Assembly (NCBI RefSeq): GCF_027923545.1
Contig: NZ_BROH01000006.1
Location: 62,001-126,000 of the forward strand
Reading direction: 5' to 3'
Length of the DNA: 64,000 nt
Origin: Sinisalibacter aestuarii
GTDB taxonomy: Bacteria; Pseudomonadota; Alphaproteobacteria; Rhodobacterales; Rhodobacteraceae
The notes under the pieces were generated by a model. It did no database searches. It was not told where the DNA came from and saw only the letters and a list, made by a program, of their open reading frames with translations. Positions 46,057 through 55,284 of the stretch are shown one piece after another (the stretch's first letter is position 1; every line of letters starts with the position of its first letter). The position numbers and the translations under genes are program-made.

Positions 46057-47996
46057 GCGCGGCTCCTCCCTTCGGAGGGGGCCTGCGGCGCGCGCAGATC
46101 GAGCGCCTCCAGCCGAGAGCGGATGGTGCCGCGCTGGCTGGCCGGATAGGCCGAGAGCGGCGGCACATCGTCGTAGAGCGCCGCCAGCAGCACGTCGCGG
46201 CCGATCGGGGCCGCCGCCGTCGAGCCGCCGCCACCATGCTCGACCACGACGGAGACGGAAATCTCGGGCACATCGTGCGGCGCGTAGCCGACGAAAAGCG
46301 CATGGTCGCGCCGCTCCCAGGGCAGATCGTCGTTCGAGGTCACACCGCGCGCGCGCTCGGCGGCGGTGATGTTGCGCACCTGGCTGGTGCCGGTCTTGCC
46401 CGCCATGCGCAGCCCCTCGGCCACCACCCGGCTGGAGCCGGCAGTGCCGCGCGCGCCATTGACCACCTCGTACATCCCGAGGCGCACAGCTTCGAGATGC
46501 ACCGGGTCGATGTCCAGCGGCACCTGCCCGTGCACCGGCTGCTCGACCCCGTCGATGGCGCGCACCAGGCGCGGGCTGATCTGCGTGCCGGAGGCGATCC
46601 GCGCCGTCATCACCGCCAGTTGCAGCGGCGAGGCAAGCACGTAGCCCTGGCCGATGGTGGCGTTCAGCGTGTCGCCGATCAGCCATTCCGCGTCGCGCAC
46701 CTCGCGCTTCCAGGCGCGGGTGGGGATCAGCCCTTCGGCCACGCTGCCGAGCGGCACGTCGTGGCGGATGCCAAGGCCGAGATTGCGCGCCATCGCGGCG
46801 ATCTTCTCGATCCCGACGAGCTGGCTGAGCTCGTAATAATACACGTCGCAGCTTTCGCGCAGCGACCGGACGAGGTCCACCTTGCCGTGCCCGCCCCGGC
46901 TCCAGCAATGGAACCGGCGCCCCGACACCTCGACGAAGCCCCGGCAGGTGAAGGTGTCTTCCACCTGGATCAGCCCGTCTTCCAGCGCGGCGAGCGCGGT
47001 GACCATCTTGAAGGTGGAGCCCGGCGGGTAGATCCCCTGGCTCGCCTTGTTGGGCAGCGGGCGATACGGATCTTCGAGCAGCGCCGAATAATCCCTGGAG
47101 CTGATGCCGCGCACGAATTTGTTGGGGTCGAAGCTCGGCGCCGAGGCCATGGCGAGGATATCGCCGTTGCGGCTGTCCATGATGACCACCGCCGCGCTTT
47201 CGCCGGCCAGCCGCGCCTCGCAGAAGTTCTGCAGCGAATGGTTGAGGGTGAGTTGCACCGATGCGCCCTGCTCGCCCTCTTCGCGGGTCAGTTCGCGCAT
47301 CACCCGGCCAACCGCGTTCACCTCGACCCGGCTGGTGCCCGCGCTGCCGCGCAGGGCGCTCTCGTAATCCGCCTCGACCCCGGTCTTGCCGATCTGGAAG
47401 CGCGGGATCTGCAAAAGCGGATCGGGGTCTTCGAGCCGGTCGAGATCGTAATCCGAGACCGGGCCGACATAGCCGACGATATGGGCGAAATCTGCGCCGA
47501 GCGGGTAGACCCGGCTCAGGCCCATTTCGGGCGAGACGCCGGGCAAGGCCGGAGCATTGACCGCGACCTCGGCGACATCGTCCCAGCTCACCCGGTCGGC
47601 GATGGTGACCGGCACGAAGGGCGAGCGGCGGGTCATCTCGGCCAGCGCCTTCTCGGTCTCGGCCGGATCGAGCCAGACGAGTTTGCCGAGCCGGTCGAGC
47701 ACCGCCTCCGGGTCGCCCGCATCCTCGCGCACCATGACGATGCGGTAATTCTGTTCGTTGCCGGCCAGCAGCACGCCCTTGCGGTCGAAGATCAGCCCGC
47801 GCGCGGGTGGCAGCAGGCGGATATTGATCCGGTTCTGGTCGGCCAGCATCCGGTATTCGTCGGCCTGTTCGAGCTGCATGTAGCGCATCCGCCCGACCAG
47901 CACCCCGGCAAAGGCAAGCTGCGCCGTTCCCAGCAGCAGCCCGCGCCGGGTGATGAGCCGCGCGCTCTTTTCGCTGTCGGCGGGCGAACGTCTCAT
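46053..47996 (-). CDS. mrdA: Penicillin-binding protein 2
   Basis: This 647-residue class B transpeptidase cross-links peptidoglycan in the elongasome. An N-terminal membrane anchor (GLLLGTAQLAFAGVLVGRM) is followed by a dimerisation domain beginning NRINIRLLPPARGLIFDRKG. The transpeptidase motifs are SxxK in YPPGSTFKM, SCDVYYYEL in the SxN position and KTGT in RMAGKTGTSQ. Having SCD instead of SxN is known from other PBP2 proteins. The ATG at 47996 overlaps the mreD stop (ATGA). Confidence 0.96.
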   Translation of the reverse strand: MRRSPADSEKSARLITRRGLLLGTAQLAFAGVLVGRMRYMQLEQADEYRMLADQNRINIRLLPPARGLIFDRKGVLLAGNEQNYRIVMVREDAGDPEAVLDRLGKLVWLDPAETEKALAEMTRRSPFVPVTIADRVSWDDVAEVAVNAPALPGVSPEMGLSRVYPLGADFAHIVGYVGPVSDYDLDRLEDPDPLLQIPRFQIGKTGVEADYESALRGSAGTSRVEVNAVGRVMRELTREEGEQGASVQLTLNHSLQNFCEARLAGESAAVVIMDSRNGDILAMASAPSFDPNKFVRGISSRDYSALLEDPYRPLPNKASQGIYPPGSTFKMVTALAALEDGLIQVEDTFTCRGFVEVSGRRFHCWSRGGHGKVDLVRSLRESCDVYYYELSQLVGIEKIAAMARNLGLGIRHDVPLGSVAEGLIPTRAWKREVRDAEWLIGDTLNATIGQGYVLASPLQLAVMTARIASGTQISPRLVRAIDGVEQPVHGQVPLDIDPVHLEAVRLGMYEVVNGARGTAGSSRVVAEGLRMAGKTGTSQVRNITAAERARGVTSNDDLPWERRDHALFVGYAPHDVPEISVSVVVEHGGGGSTAAAPIGRDVLLAALYDDVPPLSAYPASQRGTIRSRLEALDLRAPQAPSEGRSRA

Positions 47997-48532
47997 ACCA
48001 GCCGGGCCTCCGCCGCATGTTCGCCGGGGGCAAGGCGGCGCACCCGGAAGGCGAAGACCGAGATGCCGACCACCAGCGGGTAGGCGACGATGTTGGAGAT
48101 CAGCTCCAGCAGCGCGAGGCCCAGGCGCACATGTTCGGCGAAAAACACCGCCTGCACCGCCTGGCCGGCCAGCGTCATCGCCAGCAGCACCACCGCGACG
48201 GTGGCCCATTCCACCGGGAAGGGCTGCTCGCGCATCAGCCCGGCACGGGCGCGCAGGGCTTCCAGCCCGATCACCGCCAGCGCCGCGCCAAGGCCGGGCG
48301 GTCGCAGGAGCAGAAGATCGGTCATGAAAATCAGCAGGGCGAACAGCAGCACCGGCACGAAATCGGGGCGCCGCAGCACCCAGGCGAAGCCGGTGAGCAG
48401 GATCAGATCGGGCGGCGGCATCGTGCCCGTCATCGGGCCGAAGGGCAGCATCCGCACGAAGATCACCAGCCCGGCCAGGACGGTGAAGAGAAGCGCAAAG
48501 CCCAGACGGTGCAGCGTGGCCGGGTCGATCAT
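47993..48532 (-). CDS. mreD: Rod shape-determining protein MreD
   Basis: This 179-residue protein is almost entirely membrane-embedded, with five to six helices, from FALLFTVLAGLVIFVRML to the last LLELISNIVAYPLVVGISVF. FPVEWATVAVVLLAMTLAG is typical of MreD. It links MreC to the cytoplasmic MreB and the synthases. Both ends overlap neighbours by 4 nt (ATGA with mreC upstream, ATGA with mrdA downstream). Confidence 0.9.
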   Translation of the reverse strand: MIDPATLHRLGFALLFTVLAGLVIFVRMLPFGPMTGTMPPPDLILLTGFAWVLRRPDFVPVLLFALLIFMTDLLLLRPPGLGAALAVIGLEALRARAGLMREQPFPVEWATVAVVLLAMTLAGQAVQAVFFAEHVRLGLALLELISNIVAYPLVVGISVFAFRVRRLAPGEHAAEARLV

Positions 48533-49488
48533 TGGCCCACCTCTGCCGCTGCGCCGTCATCGTCTGACGCATCCGCCTCGGCGGCAGCCGCTTCCGGCGG
48601 CACGCCCTCGGCCACCGGCGCGAGCACCGGGTTCATCACCAGAAGCCCGCCTGCGCCCTCGACCTGTTCGCCGGGATGGCTGCGCAGAACGCGCAGGAAT
48701 TGCAGCCGCTGGTAATCGGCGGCCAGGCGCACCCGCAGCCGCCGGTCGGAGCCGCGCGCCACCTCGCCCACCAGCAGGCCCGCCGGGAAGACGCCGCCAT
48801 CGCCGGACGAGACGACACGGTCGCCGGGGCGGACCTCGTCGACATTCTCGATGAATTCCAGCGGCGGCGTGCCGGTATTGTCGCCGTGGAGCAGCGCGGT
48901 CTGGCCGGAGGGCTGGATCGTCACCGGGATGCGGCTGGAACTGTCGGTGAGCAGGATCACCCGCGCCGTCTGATCCCCGACACCGGAGATACGGCCCACC
49001 AGCCCGATCCCGTCCATCGCCGCCCAGCCATCGACCAGCCCGTCGCGTGCGCCGACATTGAGCAGCACCGACTGGCGGAACGGCGAGCCGGAATCGGTGA
49101 GCACCACGCCGGTGACGTAAGAGAGCCGCGCATCGAGGCGGACATTGTTGAGGTCGAGCAGCTTGGCGTTCTCTTGCTCAAGCTGCAGCGCGGCCTCTTT
49201 CCACGCCTTCATCTGCTGAAGCTCGCGGCGCAGCTCCTGGTTCTGTTCGGCAAGACGGGCATAGGACTGAAATCCTTCGACAAGCCCCGCCGCCTTGGTC
49301 ACCGGCACCAGCGCCCATTCCATGTTCGGCACCACCGCATCCACGATCTGGGCGCGGAACCGCTCGACACGGGGGCTGTCGATCCGCCAGAGCAGGAAGG
49401 TGGCGAAGAGCACGAGCACGAGCAGCCCGACCAGGAGGCGCCTGACCGGGGTTACGAAATCTTCGGTCGATCGCTTGTGCGTCGCCAA
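48529..49488 (-). CDS. mreC: Rod shape-determining protein MreC
   Basis: This 319-residue bitopic protein has one N-terminal helix (LLVGLLVLVLFATFLLWRI), a coiled coil at about residues 70-105 (EQNQELRRELQQMKAWKEAA), and a periplasmic beta-barrel domain from VTGVVLTDSGSPFRQSVLLN to RLQFLRVLRS. An acidic Ala-rich C-terminal tail follows. It scaffolds the elongasome in the periplasm. The start at 49488 lies 34 nt after the mreB stop. Confidence 0.94.
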   Translation of the reverse strand: MATHKRSTEDFVTPVRRLLVGLLVLVLFATFLLWRIDSPRVERFRAQIVDAVVPNMEWALVPVTKAAGLVEGFQSYARLAEQNQELRRELQQMKAWKEAALQLEQENAKLLDLNNVRLDARLSYVTGVVLTDSGSPFRQSVLLNVGARDGLVDGWAAMDGIGLVGRISGVGDQTARVILLTDSSSRIPVTIQPSGQTALLHGDNTGTPPLEFIENVDEVRPGDRVVSSGDGGVFPAGLLVGEVARGSDRRLRVRLAADYQRLQFLRVLRSHPGEQVEGAGGLLVMNPVLAPVAEGVPPEAAAAEADASDDDGAAAEVGQ

Positions 49489-49522
49489 TCAGGCCTCCCG
49501 CTGCCGGGGGGCATCCCCGGCA

Positions 49523-50596
<1,074 letters not shown>

Positions 50597-50694
50597 TCAC
50601 GCCCCGGTCCGGTGGGTTATAGGGGTGCGCACGGCGCGAGGAAAGGCCCCGCGCCGCGGCTGCTGGCAGAAATTCGCCGCCGCTCGGAGCGCGA

Positions 50695-52236
50695 TCAGAT
50701 CGCTTCCGGCTTGGTCTTTTCGCGGCGCACGATCAGGTTGTTGAGCGCGTTGACATAAGCCTTGGCGCTGGCGACCACGGTGTCGGTGTCGGAGGACTGG
50801 CCGGTGACGATCTTGCCGTCTTCCTCCATCCGCACCGTCACCGTCGCCTGGGCGTCGGTGCCGCCGGTCACCGCATGGACCTGATAGAGGTTGAGCCGGG
50901 CGGTGTGCGGGAACAGCACCTTGACCGCGTTGAAGGTGGCGTCCACCGGGCCGTCGCCGGTGGCGGTCACCTGCTGGTCCACACCGTCGATGGTCAGCGT
51001 CAGGTCGGCCGATTGCGGCGCCTCGGTGCCGCAGATCACCCGCAGGAATTTCACCTTCAGCCGGTCATGGGCCTCGCTGGCCGCCCCCATCAGCGCGATC
51101 AGGTCTTCGTCGAACACCTCTTTCTTGCGGTCGGCCAGCTCCTTGAAGCGCACGAAAATGTCGGCGAGCTGGTTGTCGGCCAGATCGTAACCCAGCGCGG
51201 TCATCTTCGCCTTCAGCGCGGCGCGGCCGGAATGCTTGCCCAGAGGCAGCGACGAGGCGGCGAGGCCGACATCTTCGGGGCGCATGATCTCGAAGTTTTG
51301 CGGGTTCTTCAGCATCCCGTCCTGGTGGATGCCGCTTTCATGCGCGAAGGCGTTCTTGCCGACGATGGCCTTGTTGAACTGCACCGGAAAGCCCGAAACC
51401 TGCGCCACCCGGCGCGAGATGTTCATGATCTTCGAGGTGTCGACGCCGGTCTGGTAGGGCATGATATCGTTGCGCACTTTCAGCGCCATCACCACCTCTT
51501 CCAGCGCGGTATTGCCCGCCCGTTCACCCAGCCCGTTGATCGTGCTTTCGACCTGGCGCGCGCCGGCCTCGACGGCGGCCAGCGCGTTGGCCGTCGCCAT
51601 GCCGAGATCGTTGTGGCAATGGGTGGCGAAGACCACCTCATCCGCCCCCGGCACACGCTCGATCAGCATCCGGATCAGATCGGCCGATTCACGCGGTGCG
51701 GTGTAGCCCACCGTATCGGGGATGTTGATCGTGGTGGCGCCGGCCTTGATGGCGATCTCGACCACGCGGCAGAGATAATCGTGCTCGGTGCGCGTGGCGT
51801 CCATCGGCGACCATTGCACGTTGTCGCAGAGATTGCGGGCATGGGTCACCGTATCGTGGATCAGGTCGGCCATCTGGTCCATCGACAGGTTGGGGATCTG
51901 CCGGTGCAGCGGCGAGGTGCCGATGAAGGTGTGGATGCGCGGCTTGCCGGCGCGCTTCACCGCCTCCCAGCAACGGTCGATATCCTTCACATTGGCCCGG
52001 GCGAGACCGCAGATCACCGCCTCTTTCGAGCGCATGGCGATCTCGCTCACCGCCGCGAAATCGCCCTCGGAGGCGATCGGAAACCCGGCCTCGATGATAT
52101 CGACGCCCATGTCGTCGAGCAGCTCGGCGATTTCGAGCTTTTCCTCGTGGGTCATCGTGGCGCCGGGCGATTGCTCGCCGTCGCGCAGGGTCGTGTCAAA
52201 AATCAGGACGCGGTCCTGTTCGGTGGGCATGGTCAT
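50695..52236 (-). CDS. leuA: 2-Isopropylmalate synthase
   Basis: This 513-residue enzyme makes 2-isopropylmalate from acetyl-CoA and 2-oxoisovalerate, the committed step of leucine synthesis. FDTTLRDGEQSPGATM near residue 14 is the HMGL-like catalytic motif, CHNDLGMATANALAAVEAGA near residue 205 holds the second metal site, and the C-terminal 120 residues are the leucine-sensing regulatory domain. The ATG at 52236 is normal for the family; a second ATG two codons later is also possible. A candidate leucine leader peptide and hairpin lie upstream. Confidence 0.96.
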   Translation of the reverse strand: MTMPTEQDRVLIFDTTLRDGEQSPGATMTHEEKLEIAELLDDMGVDIIEAGFPIASEGDFAAVSEIAMRSKEAVICGLARANVKDIDRCWEAVKRAGKPRIHTFIGTSPLHRQIPNLSMDQMADLIHDTVTHARNLCDNVQWSPMDATRTEHDYLCRVVEIAIKAGATTINIPDTVGYTAPRESADLIRMLIERVPGADEVVFATHCHNDLGMATANALAAVEAGARQVESTINGLGERAGNTALEEVVMALKVRNDIMPYQTGVDTSKIMNISRRVAQVSGFPVQFNKAIVGKNAFAHESGIHQDGMLKNPQNFEIMRPEDVGLAASSLPLGKHSGRAALKAKMTALGYDLADNQLADIFVRFKELADRKKEVFDEDLIALMGAASEAHDRLKVKFLRVICGTEAPQSADLTLTIDGVDQQVTATGDGPVDATFNAVKVLFPHTARLNLYQVHAVTGGTDAQATVTVRMEEDGKIVTGQSSDTDTVVASAKAYVNALNNLIVRREKTKPEAI

Positions 52237-52307
52237 GGATCTGTCTTTCTCTTGGTCTTAGCCGTTGGCCGCCTGGCCGGATCAGTTACGAGGCGCGCAG
52301 GTGATAT

Positions 52308-52343
52308 CCTCTGAGCGCTCGCGCCAAGGGGCACGCTCAGAGG
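52308..52343 (-). promoter_or_regulatory. Hairpin in the leuA leader (candidate attenuator)
   Basis: CGCTCAGAGG (52334-52343) and CCTCTGAGCG (52308-52317) form a perfect 10-bp stem that includes the leader-peptide stop codon. On the minus strand GGCGCG in the loop could instead pair with CGCGCC further downstream, giving competing structures. No T-run follows, so the mechanism would not be a simple intrinsic terminator. Confidence 0.55.
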
Positions 52344-52426
52344 CGGCTAAGAAGAAGCAGCGCGGCAAGCGCGGACGGGCGCGAGAGAGCGCCGGTCGCA
52401 AAAATGTTATGTGCCGCAGTGTTCAT
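52337..52426 (-). CDS. leuL: Candidate leucine leader peptide
   Basis: This 29-residue ORF lies 100 nt upstream of leuA on the same strand. Its end reads AALLLLSRL, with four consecutive Leu codons (CTG CTT CTT CTT) and six leucines in the last eleven residues. CTT is uncommon in this GC-rich sequence. The next segment forms a 10-bp hairpin overlapping the stop codon. This is the layout of a leucine attenuator. There is no ribosome site in front of the ATG; a possible promoter ends 7 nt before it, so the message may begin at the ATG, as for trpL in Sinorhizobium. I see no other gene in 52427-52646. Confidence 0.65.
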   Translation of the reverse strand: MNTAAHNIFATGALSRPSALAALLLLSRL

Positions 52427-52433
52427 GGCGCGC

Positions 52434-52461
52434 AATATAGTCGGCGGAGCCGCGATGAAAA
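52434..52461 (-). promoter_or_regulatory. Candidate promoter for the leuL-leuA transcript
   Basis: On the minus strand TTTTCA (52461-52456) and TATATT (52439-52434) are spaced 16 bp apart. Transcription would start at or next to the leuL ATG at 52426. The -35 is a poor match, so this rests mainly on the -10 and the position. Confidence 0.4.
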
Positions 52462-52646
52462 GGCCTTTTTTGCTTTTATCGCTTATGTTTGGTCTGAGAT
52501 TCTGACCTTTCCGGACTGGCGCGCACGCACCGCAACATCCGCCAGCCGCGCCGGGGCAAATACTGGACGCGCGTAAAAAAGTGGTGCACAAGTGATCGAC
52601 TGTTCCCGGCCCGTCCGGCAACAGACCATGCAGAAAGGCCGGTCCA

Positions 52647-53252
52647 ATGGCGGAACGGAGACAACGTAAGAGTGCGGCCGACCGTAAGGCCGAAATCGTG
52701 GCCACAGCGATCCGTCTCGCCGCTGATTATGGTCCCGACCGGGTAACCACCCAGCATCTCGCCGATGCCGTCGGCGTCACCCAGCCTGCCATCTTCCGGC
52801 ATTTCGCCACGAAGAACGATATCTGGCTCGCGGTGGGCGATCACATCGTCAACGAAATGGGCGTGATCCACAGCCATCCGGTCGATCTCGGCGGGATGGA
52901 CGCGCATGATATGCTGCACCGGCTCGTCGGCCACCATTTCGTGCATATCAGCCAGAATCCGGCGATCCCCGCGATCCTGTTTTCACGCGAGTTACAGACC
53001 GAAATCACCGGACTGCGCGAGAAGTTCGCCACCCTGCTGCGCGAGCGGCGCGAGGCCATAGAGGGGCTGATCCGCATGGCGCAGGCAAATGGCCAGCACG
53101 ACGTGAAGATCGTCGCCGAAGACGTGGCGCATCTGGTCATGTCGGCGATCCACGGGCTGTCGATGCGCTGGCTCCTCGAAGACCGGAGTTTCGATCTGGC
53201 CGAGGAAGGCAATCGCGTGATCGGCGCCCTGCTCGACGGGCTGCGCGGCTGA
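52647..53252 (+). CDS. TetR/AcrR family transcriptional regulator
   Basis: This 201-residue repressor has an N-terminal TetR helix-turn-helix (residues 17-62; VTTQHLADAVGVTQPAIFRH) and an all-helical effector domain. It sits 213 nt upstream of sqr in the same direction and may control it or a gene elsewhere. The closest characterised relatives cannot be chosen from motifs alone. In R. capsulatus the sulfide sensor SqrR is an ArsR-type protein, so this would be a different type if it senses sulfide. The ATG at 52647 follows AAAGG. Confidence 0.88.
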   Translation: MAERRQRKSAADRKAEIVATAIRLAADYGPDRVTTQHLADAVGVTQPAIFRHFATKNDIWLAVGDHIVNEMGVIHSHPVDLGGMDAHDMLHRLVGHHFVHISQNPAIPAILFSRELQTEITGLREKFATLLRERREAIEGLIRMAQANGQHDVKIVAEDVAHLVMSAIHGLSMRWLLEDRSFDLAEEGNRVIGALLDGLRG

Positions 53253-53346
53253 TTTCTCGCCCCGCCGGCCCGCGTTCAGGCGCGGCAATTCGGCACAATG
53301 CCGCAGGCCGGTTTGTGGCTTAAAAGGTGGTTTTTGCCACGTCAGC

Positions 53347-53370
53347 ATGCAATACATAATGCAATATATA
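53347..53370. repeat. Two 12-bp tandem direct repeats upstream of sqr
   Basis: ATGCAATACATA (53347-53358) and ATGCAATATATA (53359-53370) are adjacent and differ at one base, in an A/T-rich patch 95-120 nt upstream of sqr. They could be a regulator binding site, for example for the TetR protein just upstream. The rest of 53253-53465 holds no gene I can support. Confidence 0.5.
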
Positions 53371-53465
53371 CGCGCGAACGGGCAAGAATCGGACCTACGT
53401 TAATCGTGGGCCTAACATGGTTTGGGCCGGTGGTTGCCGGTCCTGCCTTATAATAGGGAGAGAAC

Positions 53466-54743
53466 ATGGCACATGTTGTCGTTTTGGGCGCGGGTCTCGG
53501 TGGGACGATCCAAGCCTATGAACTCAAGGAAACGCTCACTCGCAGCGACAAGATCACGGTTATTTCCAACAAACCGTATTTCCAGTTTACTCCGTCGAAC
53601 CCCTGGGCCGGCGTTGGCTGGCGCAAGCAGGACGAACTGACGATCGACCTCGAGCCGGTGATGAAACGGCGCGGGATCGACTTCATCTGCGACGGCGCCA
53701 CCAAGCTGGTGCCCGAGGAGAACAAGATCCTCCTCGAATCCGGCCGTGAGGTTGAGTACGATTATCTCGTCATCGCCACCGGCCCCGACCTCGCCTTCGA
53801 CGAGATCGAAGGGTTCGGCCCCGATGCCCATACCAACTCGGTCTGCCATGTCGAGCATGCGGTGAAATCGGGCGGCCCCGGCGGCACCTGGGAGGCGTTC
53901 TGCGCCAATCCCGGCCCGATCGTGATCGGCGCGGTTCAGGGGGCGTCGTGCTTCGGCCCGGCCTATGAATATCTGATGACGGTCGATACCGACCTGCGCC
54001 GGCGCAAGATCAAGCACAAGGTGCCGATGACCTTCATCACCTCCGAGCCCTATATCGGCCATCTCGGCCTCGGCGGCGTGGGCGATACCAAGAGCATGCT
54101 CGAAAGCGAGATGCGCGACCGCGATATCAAATGGATCACCAACGCCAAGGTCGAGAAGTTCACCGAGGACGCGGTGCATATCACCGAGTTCGACGAGGAC
54201 GGGAACGAGAAGAAGAAGCACGAAGTGCCCGCGCAGTACAAGATGATGCTGCCGGCCTTCCGGGGCATCCCGGCGGTTATGGGCATCGAGGGGTTGGTGA
54301 ACCCGCGCGGCTTCATCATCGTCGACGAGTATCAGCGCAACCCGAAATACCGCAACATCTTCGGTATCGGCGTCGCCATCGCCATCGCCCCGCCCGTCGC
54401 CACCCCGGTGCCGACCGGCGTGCCGAAGACCGGCTTCATGATCGAATCGATGGTCACCGCCACGGCCCATAACCTGCCCCGCGTGATGCGCGGCGAGGAG
54501 CCGAACGAGCTGCCCTCGTGGAACGCGCTCTGCCTCGCCGATTTCGGCGATCGCGGCGCCGCCTTCCTGGCAATGCCGCAGAACCCGCCGCGCAACGTCA
54601 ACTGGGCGGGCGAAGGCAAGTGGGTGCACTGGGCCAAACTCGCCTTCGAATGGTATTTCATGCGCAAGATCAAGAAGGGCGTGAGCGAGCCCTTCTATGA
54701 GCGGATGATCATGAAGATGATGAAGATCAACAAGATCCAGTAA
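53466..54743 (+). CDS. sqr: Sulfide:quinone oxidoreductase
   Basis: This 425-residue FAD flavoprotein oxidises sulfide and passes electrons to the quinone pool. VVVLGAGLGGTIQAYEL is the FAD loop at residues 4-20. Three cysteines match Cys127, Cys159 and Cys353 of the R. capsulatus enzyme: NSVCHVEHA, GASCFGPAYEY and WNALCLADFGD. PTGVPKTGFMIESM and KWVHWAKLAFEWYFM are further SQR blocks. The amphipathic C-terminus (residues 390-425) suits membrane association. The ATG at 53466 follows AGGGAGAG. A terminator lies just downstream. Confidence 0.93.
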   Translation: MAHVVVLGAGLGGTIQAYELKETLTRSDKITVISNKPYFQFTPSNPWAGVGWRKQDELTIDLEPVMKRRGIDFICDGATKLVPEENKILLESGREVEYDYLVIATGPDLAFDEIEGFGPDAHTNSVCHVEHAVKSGGPGGTWEAFCANPGPIVIGAVQGASCFGPAYEYLMTVDTDLRRRKIKHKVPMTFITSEPYIGHLGLGGVGDTKSMLESEMRDRDIKWITNAKVEKFTEDAVHITEFDEDGNEKKKHEVPAQYKMMLPAFRGIPAVMGIEGLVNPRGFIIVDEYQRNPKYRNIFGIGVAIAIAPPVATPVPTGVPKTGFMIESMVTATAHNLPRVMRGEEPNELPSWNALCLADFGDRGAAFLAMPQNPPRNVNWAGEGKWVHWAKLAFEWYFMRKIKKGVSEPFYERMIMKMMKINKIQ

Positions 54744-54762
54744 TCATCTCAAAGGTTTGCGA

Positions 54763-54790
54763 AGGGGCCGTCCTGCGGGGCGGCCCTTTT
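54763..54790 (+). terminator. Intrinsic terminator of sqr
   Basis: GGGCCG (54765-54770) pairs with CGGCCC (54781-54786), extended by a G-T wobble and an A-T pair, and TTTTCCTTT follows. It lies 20 nt after the sqr stop and between convergent genes. Confidence 0.85.
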
Positions 54791-54798
54791 CCTTTGGC

Positions 54799-55284
54799 TC
54801 AGCCCGACAGCGCCGCCGCAAGGCGCGCCATGTCGGCCGGGGTGAAGACCTGCACGCCCGCGCGCCGGAGCGCCGCCGCCATCACGCCTTCGCCCGCCAC
54901 CCGGCGGCCTGCGAACCGCCCGTCATGCACTTCGCGCGATCCGCAGGAGGGCGACCCGTCGATCAGAAGCGCGAAGCGGCAGCCTTCGGCCCGCGCCAGC
55001 GCCACCGCCGCCTCGGCCCCGGCACGGAAGGCGGCGGTCAGGTCATCGCCCCGGTCGTCGAGAATGCGGGCGGCGCCGTCGAGCACCTGTTCGCCGGTTG
55101 CGCCCGGCGCGATCTCGGCGGGCCTGCGGGGCACCGCGAGGCCGCCCGCAAGCTCGGGGCAGAGCGCGACGAGGCGGCCCTGCCCCTGCCAGCGGGTCAT
55201 CAGGCAATGAGACAGCGTCTTCGCCGCCCCGTCCCAGCGCACCGGCTGGCCCGCGAGGCAGGCGGAGACGAGGATCTTATCCAC
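54799..55284 (-). CDS. DUF523 family protein
   Basis: This 161-residue protein matches DUF523: ILVSACLAGQPVRWDG at the N-terminus (Cys9), LVALCPELAGGLAVPR near residue 38, and LLIDGSPSCGSREVHDG near residue 106, giving conserved cysteines that may bind metal or do chemistry. The function is not established. The start is a GTG at 55284, directly after the TAA of the MORN gene with no gap, so the two are probably co-transcribed. Confidence 0.88.
   Translation of the reverse strand: MDKILVSACLAGQPVRWDGAAKTLSHCLMTRWQGQGRLVALCPELAGGLAVPRRPAEIAPGATGEQVLDGAARILDDRGDDLTAAFRAGAEAAVALARAEGCRFALLIDGSPSCGSREVHDGRFAGRRVAGEGVMAAALRRAGVQVFTPADMARLAAALSG

Noticed and set aside
53449-53454. TATAAT just before sqr
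   Set aside because: It lies only about 6 nt from the ribosome site with no -35 at proper spacing, so transcription from it would remove the ribosome site.
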